DNA of 57,789 nucleotides from CAKSNH01 sp964422725 (lineage in GTDB: Bacteria > Bacillota > Clostridia > UBA1381), in assembly GCA_964422725.1 (NCBI GenBank), contig CAYRCC010000010.1, positions 1-57,789 of the forward strand, given 5' to 3'. Shown in pieces: positions 51,281-57,789 of this stretch (its first letter is position 1; each line of letters starts with the position of its first letter). Made by a program: the position numbers and the translations under genes. A model generated the notes under the pieces. It made no database searches. It saw only the letters and a program-made list of their open reading frames with translations, and had not been told where the DNA came from.

Positions 51281-51373
51281 GTACGCGCGGCTGTGCAAAA
51301 CCGTTTACGGCACAAAATTTTGTTTTCGCGATTTGTTCGGTTAATCCGTTTTGCAATTATGTAAACCTCGTTG

Positions 51374-51479
51374 TGTGAACAAAGTTATCCACGGCGTGGA
51401 AAAGTGCGTGAATAAGTCGTGGAAATACTATAAATCAGCGGTTGGGTATCCACGGTATTTTGTGTTTTTGCGTGAATAA
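51374..51479. promoter_or_regulatory. Cluster of DnaA-box-like 9-mers
   Basis: Within about 105 bp: TGTGAACAA (51374), TTATCCACG (51385), CGTGGAAAA (51395), CGTGAATAA (51407), CGTGGAAAT (51418), GTATCCACG (51446), CGTGAATAA (51471). Four differ by one base from TTATNCACA or its complement; the others are weaker. No gene lies in 51281-51638. Whether DnaA binds is untested. Confidence 0.4.
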
Positions 51480-51638
51480 GTTGGATTATTTTTAAAATAC
51501 GTTAATTTTTTTAGGCTTATGTAAAACGAACAAACGGGTAAAACAGACAAATTATCCGAAAATCAGCCGCAACCGCTCCGATTTCGTCATAAAAATCCAA
51601 AATTTCCGTCCGAACCGTCCGAAACACAAAACTTATTC

Positions 51639-51667
51639 TTGCATTTATTATCCGGCTATGATACGAT
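51639..51667 (+). promoter_or_regulatory. Promoter of the SLH-GH5 gene
   Basis: TTGCAT (51639-51644), 17-bp spacer, TACGAT (51662-51667). Confidence 0.55.
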
Positions 51668-51712
51668 TTTATTAAACAAGCATTACTGATTTGATTTGGG
51701 AGGAATTTATAA

Positions 51713-53362
51713 ATGAAAAAGTTAAACATCGCACTTGCCGCCGCAATATTGATACTCATATGCATCATACTGCGCCTTGCACCTGACACTCCGGCAAGCA
51801 ATACCCCATCTGCCTCGCCGTCCGCGCCAGTTTCATCACCGTCCGCTCTCGCCGAAACCAAGGTGTCGGCGGCAACGGCATTTTCCGACGTAACCCCTCA
51901 AAGCTGGTACTTCAACACCGTCACCGCAATGACCGAGAACGGTTACCTCAGCGGTTATCCGGACGGCTCGTTCAAACCTGACAGCGCAATTACCGCTGCC
52001 GAATTTGTATCGGTTACGGCAAGGATATGCGGTCTTGAAAAATCAGCCGCACAAAACAGTCACTGGGCGGGCGGTCTTTTGCAAACCGCCCTCGACAAGC
52101 AGTGGTACGACTGGGACGAGCTTGCGCCCACAGCCGAAAAATACGACGAACCTATTATCCGTCAGATAGCCGTAAAAATAATAATGAAAGCCTTCGCACC
52201 CGATGTGCGCGGCGACTACACAACCGAAACGGCAAAAATGGCAGACTTTTCTTCTCTTGACGGCAGATATTACGATGCCGTAATTGCCGCGTATTCAAAA
52301 GGTATCGTCACAGGCGACAACCTCGGCAATTTCAACCCTAAATCCTCGCTTACGCGCGCCGAGGCGTGCACGCTGATATACAACGCACTCGAAAATCTCT
52401 CTGTCGTACAGCTTCCGTATGAAGATAAAACCGTTTATGCTCCGACTGCCGCTCCCGTTGTGCAGACATCGCAAAAGGGTGTAAGCCAAAACGGACACCT
52501 GCGGGTGAACGGCACTCAGCTGTGCAACGAACGGGGTGAGGCGGTTGTACTGCGCGGCATGAGTTCGCACGGCATACAATGGTTTGATTCTTTCCTGTCG
52601 GGTGCGGCGATAAAGTCCACCGCCGACCGCGGTGCAAATGTTTTCCGTGTCGCTATGTACACCGACGAAAACGGATACATATCCAATCCGGAAAAAATAA
52701 AGCAAACGCTGATAAACGCCGCCGACACCGCAATATCGCTTGATATGTACACAATAATCGACTGGCACATTCTCCGCGACGGCAACCCTCAAACCTACAA
52801 AGCCGAAGCAAAGGCTTTCTTTGCGCAAATGGCACAGCGCTATTGCGGCAATCCGGCTGTCATATACGAAATATGCAACGAGCCTAACGGAAACGTAACA
52901 TGGCAAAACGACGTAAAACCATATGCCGAGGAAATAATATCGGTTATCCGCGCCATTGACCCCGAGGCGGTTATTCTTGTCGGAAGTCCGACATGGAGTC
53001 AGGATTTGCACGAAGTCGCAAAAAGTCCGCTCGGCTTTTCCAATATAATGTACACCTGTCATTTCTATTCCGGAACGCATACACAGTGGCTGCGCGACAG
53101 AATTTCAAGCTCGGGACTGCCGGTGTTCATAAGTGAATGGGGAATGTCCGACGCAAGCGGAAACGGCGGTGTTTACACAGAAGAAACTCAGCGCTGGCTT
53201 GATTTTCTTAACGCAAACGGCATCAGCTGGGTCAATTGGTCGCTGTGCGACAAAAACGAGAGTAGTGCCGCACTGCGGTCCGGCGCAAACGCCTCGGACG
53301 GTATAAGCGACGATGAACTGTCAGAATCGGGAAAATATATCTTTTCACACTTTAACGGCTGA
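51713..53362 (+). CDS. Cell-surface endoglucanase: SLH repeats plus GH5 cellulase domain
   Basis: 549-residue exported beta-glycanase. The N-terminal hydrophobic signal/anchor (about 5-24) is followed by a Pro/Ser linker. SLH repeats hold the protein to the cell wall (FSDVTPQSWYFNTVTAMTEN at about 58-77, a weaker middle one, and GIVTGDNLGNFNPKSSLTRA). The GH5 domain (about 260-549) has acid/base E390 in EICNEPNG and nucleophile E475 in FISEWG; GNPAVIYEICNEP and WVNWSLCDKN resemble subfamily GH5_2 endo-beta-1,4-glucanases. The start is ATG 51713 after GGGAGGA. It is a single gene; a long-range hairpin (CGCAGTC 53366-53372 with GACTGCG 53427-53433, then TATTTTT) may end it. Confidence 0.93.
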   Translation: MKKLNIALAAAILILICIILRLAPDTPASNTPSASPSAPVSSPSALAETKVSAATAFSDVTPQSWYFNTVTAMTENGYLSGYPDGSFKPDSAITAAEFVSVTARICGLEKSAAQNSHWAGGLLQTALDKQWYDWDELAPTAEKYDEPIIRQIAVKIIMKAFAPDVRGDYTTETAKMADFSSLDGRYYDAVIAAYSKGIVTGDNLGNFNPKSSLTRAEACTLIYNALENLSVVQLPYEDKTVYAPTAAPVVQTSQKGVSQNGHLRVNGTQLCNERGEAVVLRGMSSHGIQWFDSFLSGAAIKSTADRGANVFRVAMYTDENGYISNPEKIKQTLINAADTAISLDMYTIIDWHILRDGNPQTYKAEAKAFFAQMAQRYCGNPAVIYEICNEPNGNVTWQNDVKPYAEEIISVIRAIDPEAVILVGSPTWSQDLHEVAKSPLGFSNIMYTCHFYSGTHTQWLRDRISSSGLPVFISEWGMSDASGNGGVYTEETQRWLDFLNANGISWVNWSLCDKNESSAALRSGANASDGISDDELSESGKYIFSHFNG

Positions 53363-53547
53363 TTGCGCAGTCTTTTGACAAAACCCGTTTTGCGTTTTGC
53401 CGCACTCTTTCACCACGAAAAACGCTGACTGCGTATTTTTATAAAAAGCAATGGTATTTACGGGGAAAATTCGTGTAATTTTTGCATATAAATCGACATT
53501 CGGCTGTGGTAAAATAAATGCTGAAAATTATATTCGGAGGATTTGAT

Positions 53548-54390
53548 ATGTGGATTTTTCTTGTTGTACTTTACGGTGTGATAAAGGGTGTACGCGATAT
53601 AATCAAAAAGAAATCACTTCAGATAAGCAGTCCTATAGAGGTGCTGTTTTTCTACACGCTTTTGTCGTTTTTGATTATTCTGCCGGGCGCAAAAACAGCG
53701 GCGGCAATAGATATGCATTATATGGGATACATAGTGATTAAATCGTTTATCATATTTGTAGGCTGGATATGCGGTTATAAGGCTATGTCGAAAATGCCGG
53801 TAAGCCTTTACGGCGTGATGGATATGTCAAGAGTTATTTTTGCCTCACTGCTCGGCGTTGCGATACTTGACGAAAGCTTCACCGCGGCAAAAACCGTCGG
53901 TATGCTTTTGGTGCTTGCCGGTCTGCTTTTGGTCAACGCAAAACGCGATGCCGCCGCAAAAACGTCAGCCGATGCAAAGATAATAGTGCTGATGCTTGTG
54001 TGCTGTCTGTGCAATGCCTGCTCCGAAATTCTGGACAAGTTCCTGATGCCGAAAATGGACAGCACGCAATTGCAGTTTTGGTATATGCTGTATCTGGTTT
54101 TATTCTATTTGGCATATATTGTAATAACAAGGACAAAGGTGAGCATAAAATGCTTAAAGAAAAATTACTGGATATGGATTTCGGCTATATTATTCGTCAT
54201 CGGTGACAAAGCACTGTTTATCGCGTGCGCCGAGCAAAACAGCACCGTAATCGCAATGACTCTTATCAAGCAATGCTCCGTTATGATTACAATCTGGGGC
54301 GGAAAGCTTGTGTTCGGCGAGAAAAATGTACTCTACAGAACGCTCTGCGCCGGTATAATTATTGCCGGAATAGTAGTGGCTCTGCTGTGA
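53548..54390 (+). CDS. EamA/DMT-family transporter
   Basis: 280-residue inner-membrane protein with about ten helices in two EamA halves, the drug/metabolite transporter superfamily. Its first half includes VSLYGVMDMSRVIFASLLGV and the second VIAMTLIKQCSVMITIWGGK. Substrates range from amino acids to nucleotide-linked metabolites; none can be assigned here. The start is ATG 53548 after CGGAGG; an upstream in-frame ATG at 53518 precedes the ribosome-binding site. A TG-extended TAAAAT (about 53511-53516) may be its promoter. The gap 54391-54611 is AT-rich; a TATAAT near 54539 is the only promoter-like sequence. Confidence 0.9.
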   Translation: MWIFLVVLYGVIKGVRDIIKKKSLQISSPIEVLFFYTLLSFLIILPGAKTAAAIDMHYMGYIVIKSFIIFVGWICGYKAMSKMPVSLYGVMDMSRVIFASLLGVAILDESFTAAKTVGMLLVLAGLLLVNAKRDAAAKTSADAKIIVLMLVCCLCNACSEILDKFLMPKMDSTQLQFWYMLYLVLFYLAYIVITRTKVSIKCLKKNYWIWISAILFVIGDKALFIACAEQNSTVIAMTLIKQCSVMITIWGGKLVFGEKNVLYRTLCAGIIIAGIVVALL

Positions 54391-54611
54391 TAATACGGCG
54401 TAAAAAATCATTTGTGCAAAGCTTTGAAAAAACAGCAAAAAGTCAGAAATAATTAGTGCAATTTAAACGAAAAACGCCAAAAAACGAATTTTAGCCGATT
54501 TTTTTTAAAAAAAGTCTTTTATTATTTTAAATTATGGTGTATAATATGAGTATAGCGTGTGTGAAAACATTACGCTATCATATACCCTTTTATCATATAT
54601 ACCACCACCAC

Positions 54612-54642
54612 GAAAAGCATCGACCCGTTGTCGGTGCTTTTC
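54612..54642 (+). promoter_or_regulatory. Terminator-like hairpin in the leader of the DUF1294-SanA gene
   Basis: Stem GAAAAGCATCGAC/GTCGGTGCTTTTC with loop CCGTT, followed by AACTTTT, 34 bp before the start codon. It could act as an attenuator, or terminate a short upstream transcript. Confidence 0.5.
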
Positions 54643-54675
54643 AACTTTTACGGCAAAACTTTCGGAGGGACAAAA

Positions 54676-55518
54676 ATGATACTTCGCATTTTGGCAGTGT
54701 ATATTATCATTATAAATACGGCTGCATACATTATGTACGGCGCGGACAAACGGCGCGCGGAAAAAAACAAGTGGCGGCTGAGCGAAAAATCGCTGTTTGC
54801 TGTGTGCCTGCTCGGCGGAACTGTCGGCGGTATGCTGGGAATGAAGGTGTTTCGGCACAAGACAAAGCACCTAAAATTCAAAATCGGTCTGCCGGCACTT
54901 TTTATACTGCAGCTGTGCCTTACGGCACTGCTTTTCATATCTGCGGTCAACATACATATCGAGAATTACTCAAAGCCGTATCTGTGTCTGCCCGAATACA
55001 GCGTCGAAGCCATAATCGTACCGGGTGCGAGAGTCCATAACGACAGCGTGTCTGCCGTACTTGCGGCGCGGCTTGATGCGGCGGCGGAGCTGTATTTCCA
55101 AAAAACAGCCCCGAAAATACTCGTAACCGGCGACCACGGTACAAAATATTACGACGAGGTCAGCGCAATGCGTAAATATCTTGTGGAAAAGGGCGTGCCG
55201 GAGGAGGACATTTTTATGGACCATGCCGGCTTTGACACATACAGCAGTATGTACAGAGCGCGTGACATTTTTATGATACACAGCGCAGTCGTGACATCTC
55301 AGAATTATCATAATATACGCGCCGTATATATAGGCAGAAAGCTCGGAACAGACGTATTTGCGTATGCGGCGGAAGATGTGTATATAGGCAGACTTGCGCC
55401 GTACAGAGAGGCTTTCGCGAGAGTAAAGGCGTTTTGGGAGGTCAATACGGGGCAAAAGCCGAAATATCTGGGTGAACCCATTCCGGTGAGCGGTGACGGA
55501 CGAGTGACCGCCGGCTAA
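54676..55518 (+). CDS. DUF1294 - SanA/YdcF-like (DUF218) fusion membrane protein
   Basis: 280-residue protein made of two domains usually found apart. Residues 1-95 are DUF1294 with its hallmark MYGADKRRA, GGTVGGMLGMKVFRHKTKH and membrane helices. From about 115 a DUF218 domain follows: AIIVPGARVHND, AARLDAAAELY, ILVTGDHG, VEKGVPEEDIFMDHAGFDTY and VTSQNYHNIRA. SanA/ElyC/YdcF proteins are tied to envelope integrity and vancomycin tolerance, but their chemistry is unclear. The start is ATG 54676 after CGGAGGG; an upstream in-frame start overlaps the leader hairpin. Confidence 0.85.
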   Translation: MILRILAVYIIIINTAAYIMYGADKRRAEKNKWRLSEKSLFAVCLLGGTVGGMLGMKVFRHKTKHLKFKIGLPALFILQLCLTALLFISAVNIHIENYSKPYLCLPEYSVEAIIVPGARVHNDSVSAVLAARLDAAAELYFQKTAPKILVTGDHGTKYYDEVSAMRKYLVEKGVPEEDIFMDHAGFDTYSSMYRARDIFMIHSAVVTSQNYHNIRAVYIGRKLGTDVFAYAAEDVYIGRLAPYREAFARVKAFWEVNTGQKPKYLGEPIPVSGDGRVTAG

Positions 55519-55611
55519 AGCCGCAAATTCGGGCGGATTTCAGTGCGCCGAAATATTGAAACCCCTTTCGCGGTTTCAGATACGGCATAGGATTTTATTT
55601 ATGATTGCCGA

Positions 55612-55640
55612 TTGACATATAACAGCAATTCTATTATAAT
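55612..55640 (+). promoter_or_regulatory. Consensus promoter of greA
   Basis: TTGACA (55612-55617), 17-bp spacer, TATAAT (55635-55640): perfect consensus, start near 55647. Confidence 0.9.
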
Positions 55641-55654
55641 ATAATAAGTTGACG

Positions 55655-55687
55655 TTTGTGCCGTACGGCTAAAAAAAACGGCACAAA
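55655..55687 (+). promoter_or_regulatory. First leader hairpin of greA
   Basis: Stem TTTGTGCCGT (55655-55664)/ACGGCACAAA (55678-55687) with an A-rich loop, near the 5' end of the mRNA. Confidence 0.6.
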
Positions 55688-55730
55688 AGCCGTAAATAAA
55701 AACAAATTTTAAAAACCGGTCGGCAAAACT

Positions 55731-55756
55731 CAAAAAGTGATTTCCGTCACTTTTTG
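55731..55756 (+). promoter_or_regulatory. Terminator-like second leader hairpin of greA
   Basis: Stem CAAAAAGTGA/TCACTTTTTG (loop TTTCCG), with five T in the 3' arm; an attenuator candidate 50 bp before greA. A ~100-nt terminated leader RNA would result. Confidence 0.55.
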
Positions 55757-55805
55757 AAATGCTGTCTGTAACCCTGAAAATATATATTTGGAAGGAGAAA
55801 CTAAT

Positions 55806-56282
55806 ATGGACGAAAAAGAAGTAGTATTAACCAAAGAAGGTCTTGACGAGCTGCAAAACGAGCTTGAACACCTTAAAACCGTAACCAGAAAAGAGGTTTC
55901 CGAAAAAATCAAGCAGGCACTCGCATTCGGCGATTTGTCGGAAAACTCGGAGTATGACGAAGCTAAAAACGAGCAGGCTGAAGTCGAGGCAAGAATAAAC
56001 CAAATTCAAAATATGCTCAAATACGTGAGAATTATTGACGAAAGCGAAATCAAAGCCGATATCGTATCCCCCGGTTCAAAAGTTAAAATTCTTGACGTTG
56101 AGTTTGACGAGGAGCTTGAGTATACAATAGTCGGTCCTTCCGAGGCAGACCCTGAAAAGAAAAAGCTTTCTTACGAGGCACCGGTAGGTGCGGCTATATT
56201 GAACCGCAAAATAGGCGAAACCGTCGAAGCGAACACTCCGGGCGGCACTGTCCGTTTTAAAATCCTTGAAATAAACAGATAA
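55806..56282 (+). CDS. greA: Transcription elongation factor GreA
   Basis: Rescues backtracked RNA polymerase by stimulating transcript cleavage through the secondary channel; 158 residues. The N-terminal coiled coil (2-75) includes the acidic tip DLSENSEYDEAKNEQ, and the C-terminal FKBP-like domain has YTIVGPSEADP and SYEAPVGAAILNRKIGE. I start it at ATG 55806 after GGAAGGAG; an in-frame ATG six codons upstream is inside that region. It has a strong promoter, a hairpin-rich leader and its own terminator. In many bacteria lysS follows greA; here it does not. Confidence 0.97.
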   Translation: MDEKEVVLTKEGLDELQNELEHLKTVTRKEVSEKIKQALAFGDLSENSEYDEAKNEQAEVEARINQIQNMLKYVRIIDESEIKADIVSPGSKVKILDVEFDEELEYTIVGPSEADPEKKKLSYEAPVGAAILNRKIGETVEANTPGGTVRFKILEINR

Positions 56283-56289
56283 CCGTTAT

Positions 56290-56332
56290 AAACCCTTTAT
56301 GCCGTACATACAATTGCATAGAGGGTTTTTTT
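56290..56332 (+). terminator. Terminator of greA
   Basis: Stem AAACCCTTTATG (56290-56301)/CATAGAGGGTTT (56317-56328, G-T pairs allowed) with a T-run. Confidence 0.85.
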
Positions 56333-56383
56333 ATATAGCTTTTCTATATAGAGGTTTTTCATTCGGTACGGGAGGGAATAAGC

Positions 56384-57481
56384 GTGAATAGAAAAATTAT
56401 AAATACGGCGGCGATAACGGGAGCTTATATTGCGACACTTGTGGGCGCGGGCTTTGCCTCGGGTCAGGAAGTTGTCAGTTTTTTTATACGTTACGGCAAT
56501 ATGGGTATTTTTGCCGCTGTGCTTGTGAGCGCAATATTCGGGATTGCCGCATATACGGTGACGGACAGCGTATGTATGAGTGAAAAACAGGATTTCGGGA
56601 GTTATTTGGAAAGCATAGTTCCACAGTGGCTTACGGGAATAATCAAATTCATCATAACTTTATTTATGACGGCGGTGTTTTGCGTTATGGCGGCAGGGTG
56701 CGGCGCGGCACTGGCACAGCTTTTCTCGATTTCGGAAATGACGGGGGCGGCGATTTTATGCATATTCTGTTTTTTCTGCTTTCTGTTTGACATAAAGGCG
56801 GTACTGGCGGTAAACGGGATTTTGGCACCGGTCATAGTGCTTGGGATTTTGTTTGTGTGTATGTACATATTAAAATTTCGGGAAATAAGCGTATTTTCAC
56901 CGAATTTCGATTTTCTTACGGACAACTGGCTCGTTTCGGGACTGAGCTATTCAAGCTACAATATACTTACGGCAGTCGTTGTGCTTGTAAATTCGGGCAA
57001 AAGCGTTTCGGGCAGAGCCGAGGCGAAAACAATAGGCGTTTTATCGGGAATTGTGTTTTTCGCAATGCTTATGCCGATATGGCTTGTACTTAAAATATAC
57101 GTCGGTAAAATCGAGTTGGGCGAAGTACCTATGCTGACACTGGCACTCAGACAGGGACGGCTTTTCGGCGTATTTTACACCGTCATACTGTTTGCGGCAA
57201 TGCTGACTACCGCCCTGTCAAACGGATTCGGAGTAATAAACGTGCTTGCACAGCATATAAAATTGAACAGAATAACACTCTGTGCCCTTGTATGCACTGT
57301 AGGCTTTCTGGGTGCCGGTTTCGGTTTTTCGCGCCTTGTCGGCGAAGGCTACAACGCCTGCGGTTATGCGGGAGCGGTGCTACTTGCGGCGATTTTGACG
57401 GATTTTATCAAAAAGACGATAAAGTCAGAAAAAAGGAGCAAAATGAAGATAAAACGAGCAAAATCGCTGATAAATCGTTAA
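56384..57481 (+). CDS. YkvI-like membrane transporter (APC superfamily)
   Basis: 365-residue integral membrane protein with ten to eleven helices. The start carries the unwound-helix motif GAYIATLVGAGFASGQEVVS typical of YkvI/COG3949 proteins, which belong to the APC (LeuT-fold) superfamily and are probably amino-acid or small-solute transporters. The substrate is unknown. The start is GTG 56384 after GGAGGG. The C-terminal 20 residues are strongly basic and cytosolic. A tRNA operon follows after 70 bp with its own promoter; no terminator is seen between them. Confidence 0.88.
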   Translation: MNRKIINTAAITGAYIATLVGAGFASGQEVVSFFIRYGNMGIFAAVLVSAIFGIAAYTVTDSVCMSEKQDFGSYLESIVPQWLTGIIKFIITLFMTAVFCVMAAGCGAALAQLFSISEMTGAAILCIFCFFCFLFDIKAVLAVNGILAPVIVLGILFVCMYILKFREISVFSPNFDFLTDNWLVSGLSYSSYNILTAVVVLVNSGKSVSGRAEAKTIGVLSGIVFFAMLMPIWLVLKIYVGKIELGEVPMLTLALRQGRLFGVFYTVILFAAMLTTALSNGFGVINVLAQHIKLNRITLCALVCTVGFLGAGFGFSRLVGEGYNACGYAGAVLLAAILTDFIKKTIKSEKRSKMKIKRAKSLINR

Positions 57482-57498
57482 AATGAGTATTTTCAGAG

Positions 57499-57527
57499 TT
57501 GAAATATATAATCAGATGTGCTATTAT
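57499..57527 (+). promoter_or_regulatory. Promoter of the tRNA cluster
   Basis: TTGAAA (57499-57504), 17-bp spacer, TATTAT (57522-57527). Confidence 0.7.
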
Positions 57528-57552
57528 ATATAAGTCGCTGGGGCGGTTATAT

Positions 57553-57629
57553 CGGGATGTAGCGCAGTTTGGTAGCGCATCTGGTTTGGGACCAGAGGGC
57601 CGCAGGTTCGAATCCTGTCATCCCGACCA
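57553..57629 (+). tRNA. tRNA-Pro (anticodon TGG)
   Basis: Acceptor CGGGATG/CATCCCG, anticodon stem TCTGG/CCAGA with loop TTTGGGA, encoded CCA. The 57-nt A-T rich gap before it holds only the promoter. Confidence 0.95.
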
Positions 57630-57641
57630 AAAATTTATTAT

Positions 57642-57717
57642 GGGAGTATAGCTCAGCTGGGAGAGCGTCTGCCTTACAAGCAGGATGTCACAGGTTCGAG
57701 CCCTGTTACTCCCACCA
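57642..57717 (+). tRNA. tRNA-Val (anticodon TAC)
   Basis: Acceptor GGGAGTA/TACTCCC, anticodon loop CTTACAA, encoded CCA. Confidence 0.95.
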
Positions 57718-57737
57718 ATAAATTTTTTAAAAAATAT

Positions 57738-57789
57738 GCTGGTGTAGCTCAATTGGTAGAGCAGCTGATTTGTAATCAGCAGGTCGCGG
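57738..57789 (+). tRNA. tRNA-Thr (anticodon TGT), truncated by the window end
   Basis: 5' acceptor strand GCTGGTG, D arm, and anticodon stem GCTGA/TCAGC with loop TTTGTAA are present; the T arm and 3' acceptor strand lie beyond the window. Confidence 0.9.

Noticed and set aside
1..57789. CRISPR array, rRNA operon, intact insertion sequence or prophage
   Set aside because: No regularly spaced direct repeats, rRNA sequence, transposase, integrase or phage structural gene was seen.

Overview
This window comes from a low-to-moderate GC, Gram-positive anaerobe of the Bacillota, most likely class Clostridia. The evidence is spoVG, a KOW-domain gene between infA and map, zinc-type S14 and L36, ribonuclease J, type A RNase P RNA, an SLH-anchored cellulase and many sigma-A promoters with exactly 17-bp spacers. 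The genus cannot be fixed from sequence alone.

Layout. (1) 100-3030: an AT-rich restriction-modification cassette with two DNA methyltransferases (+) converging on an HNH endonuclease and its HTH regulator (-). (2) 3100-7920: ribonuclease J; a 1-kb gene-poor stretch holding a decayed gene and a candidate type I toxin-antitoxin locus; class II fructose-bisphosphate aldolase; an AraC/GyrI-type regulator. (3) 8036-14205: a heterodimeric ABC exporter, a MITE-like repeat, a GT-C-type membrane glycosyltransferase and tRNA-Glu. (4) 14308-30739: a continuous minus-strand S10-spc-alpha ribosomal operon from rpsJ to rplQ, carrying secY, adk, map, a KOW protein, infA and rpoA, with one strong promoter and a structured leader of about 375 nt. 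(5) 30930-36607: a secreted transglutaminase-like protein, a hairpin-rich repeat, threonine synthase with a small P-loop protein, and phosphoglucose isomerase. (6) 36579-41692: a GH88 unsaturated glucuronyl hydrolase and a translationally coupled c-di-GMP synthase/phosphodiesterase pair. (7) 41810-50061: an OPT transporter with a PqqD-like partner, PepD dipeptidase, a PflX-like radical SAM protein, an AraC regulator with a YmdB-type phosphodiesterase, and murC. (8) 50077-57789: a possible murC leader peptide, spoVG, rnpB, a DnaA-box-like cluster, an SLH-GH5 cellulase, an EamA transporter, a DUF1294-SanA/YdcF fusion, greA, a YkvI-type transporter and a tRNA cluster (Pro, Val, partial Thr) running off the end.

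Most of the window is core housekeeping. The least ordinary parts are: the toxin-antitoxin-like locus at 5194-5566, where a 28-residue hydrophobic peptide is overlapped by a convergent RNA with a perfect consensus promoter; a family of non-coding repeats sharing a CAGACTGTAGACTTATTG-like end at three sites, one inside the leader of the c-di-GMP operon; possible attenuators ahead of rpsJ and greA; and three or four small unannotated reading frames. No CRISPR array, rRNA gene, intact insertion sequence or prophage was seen.
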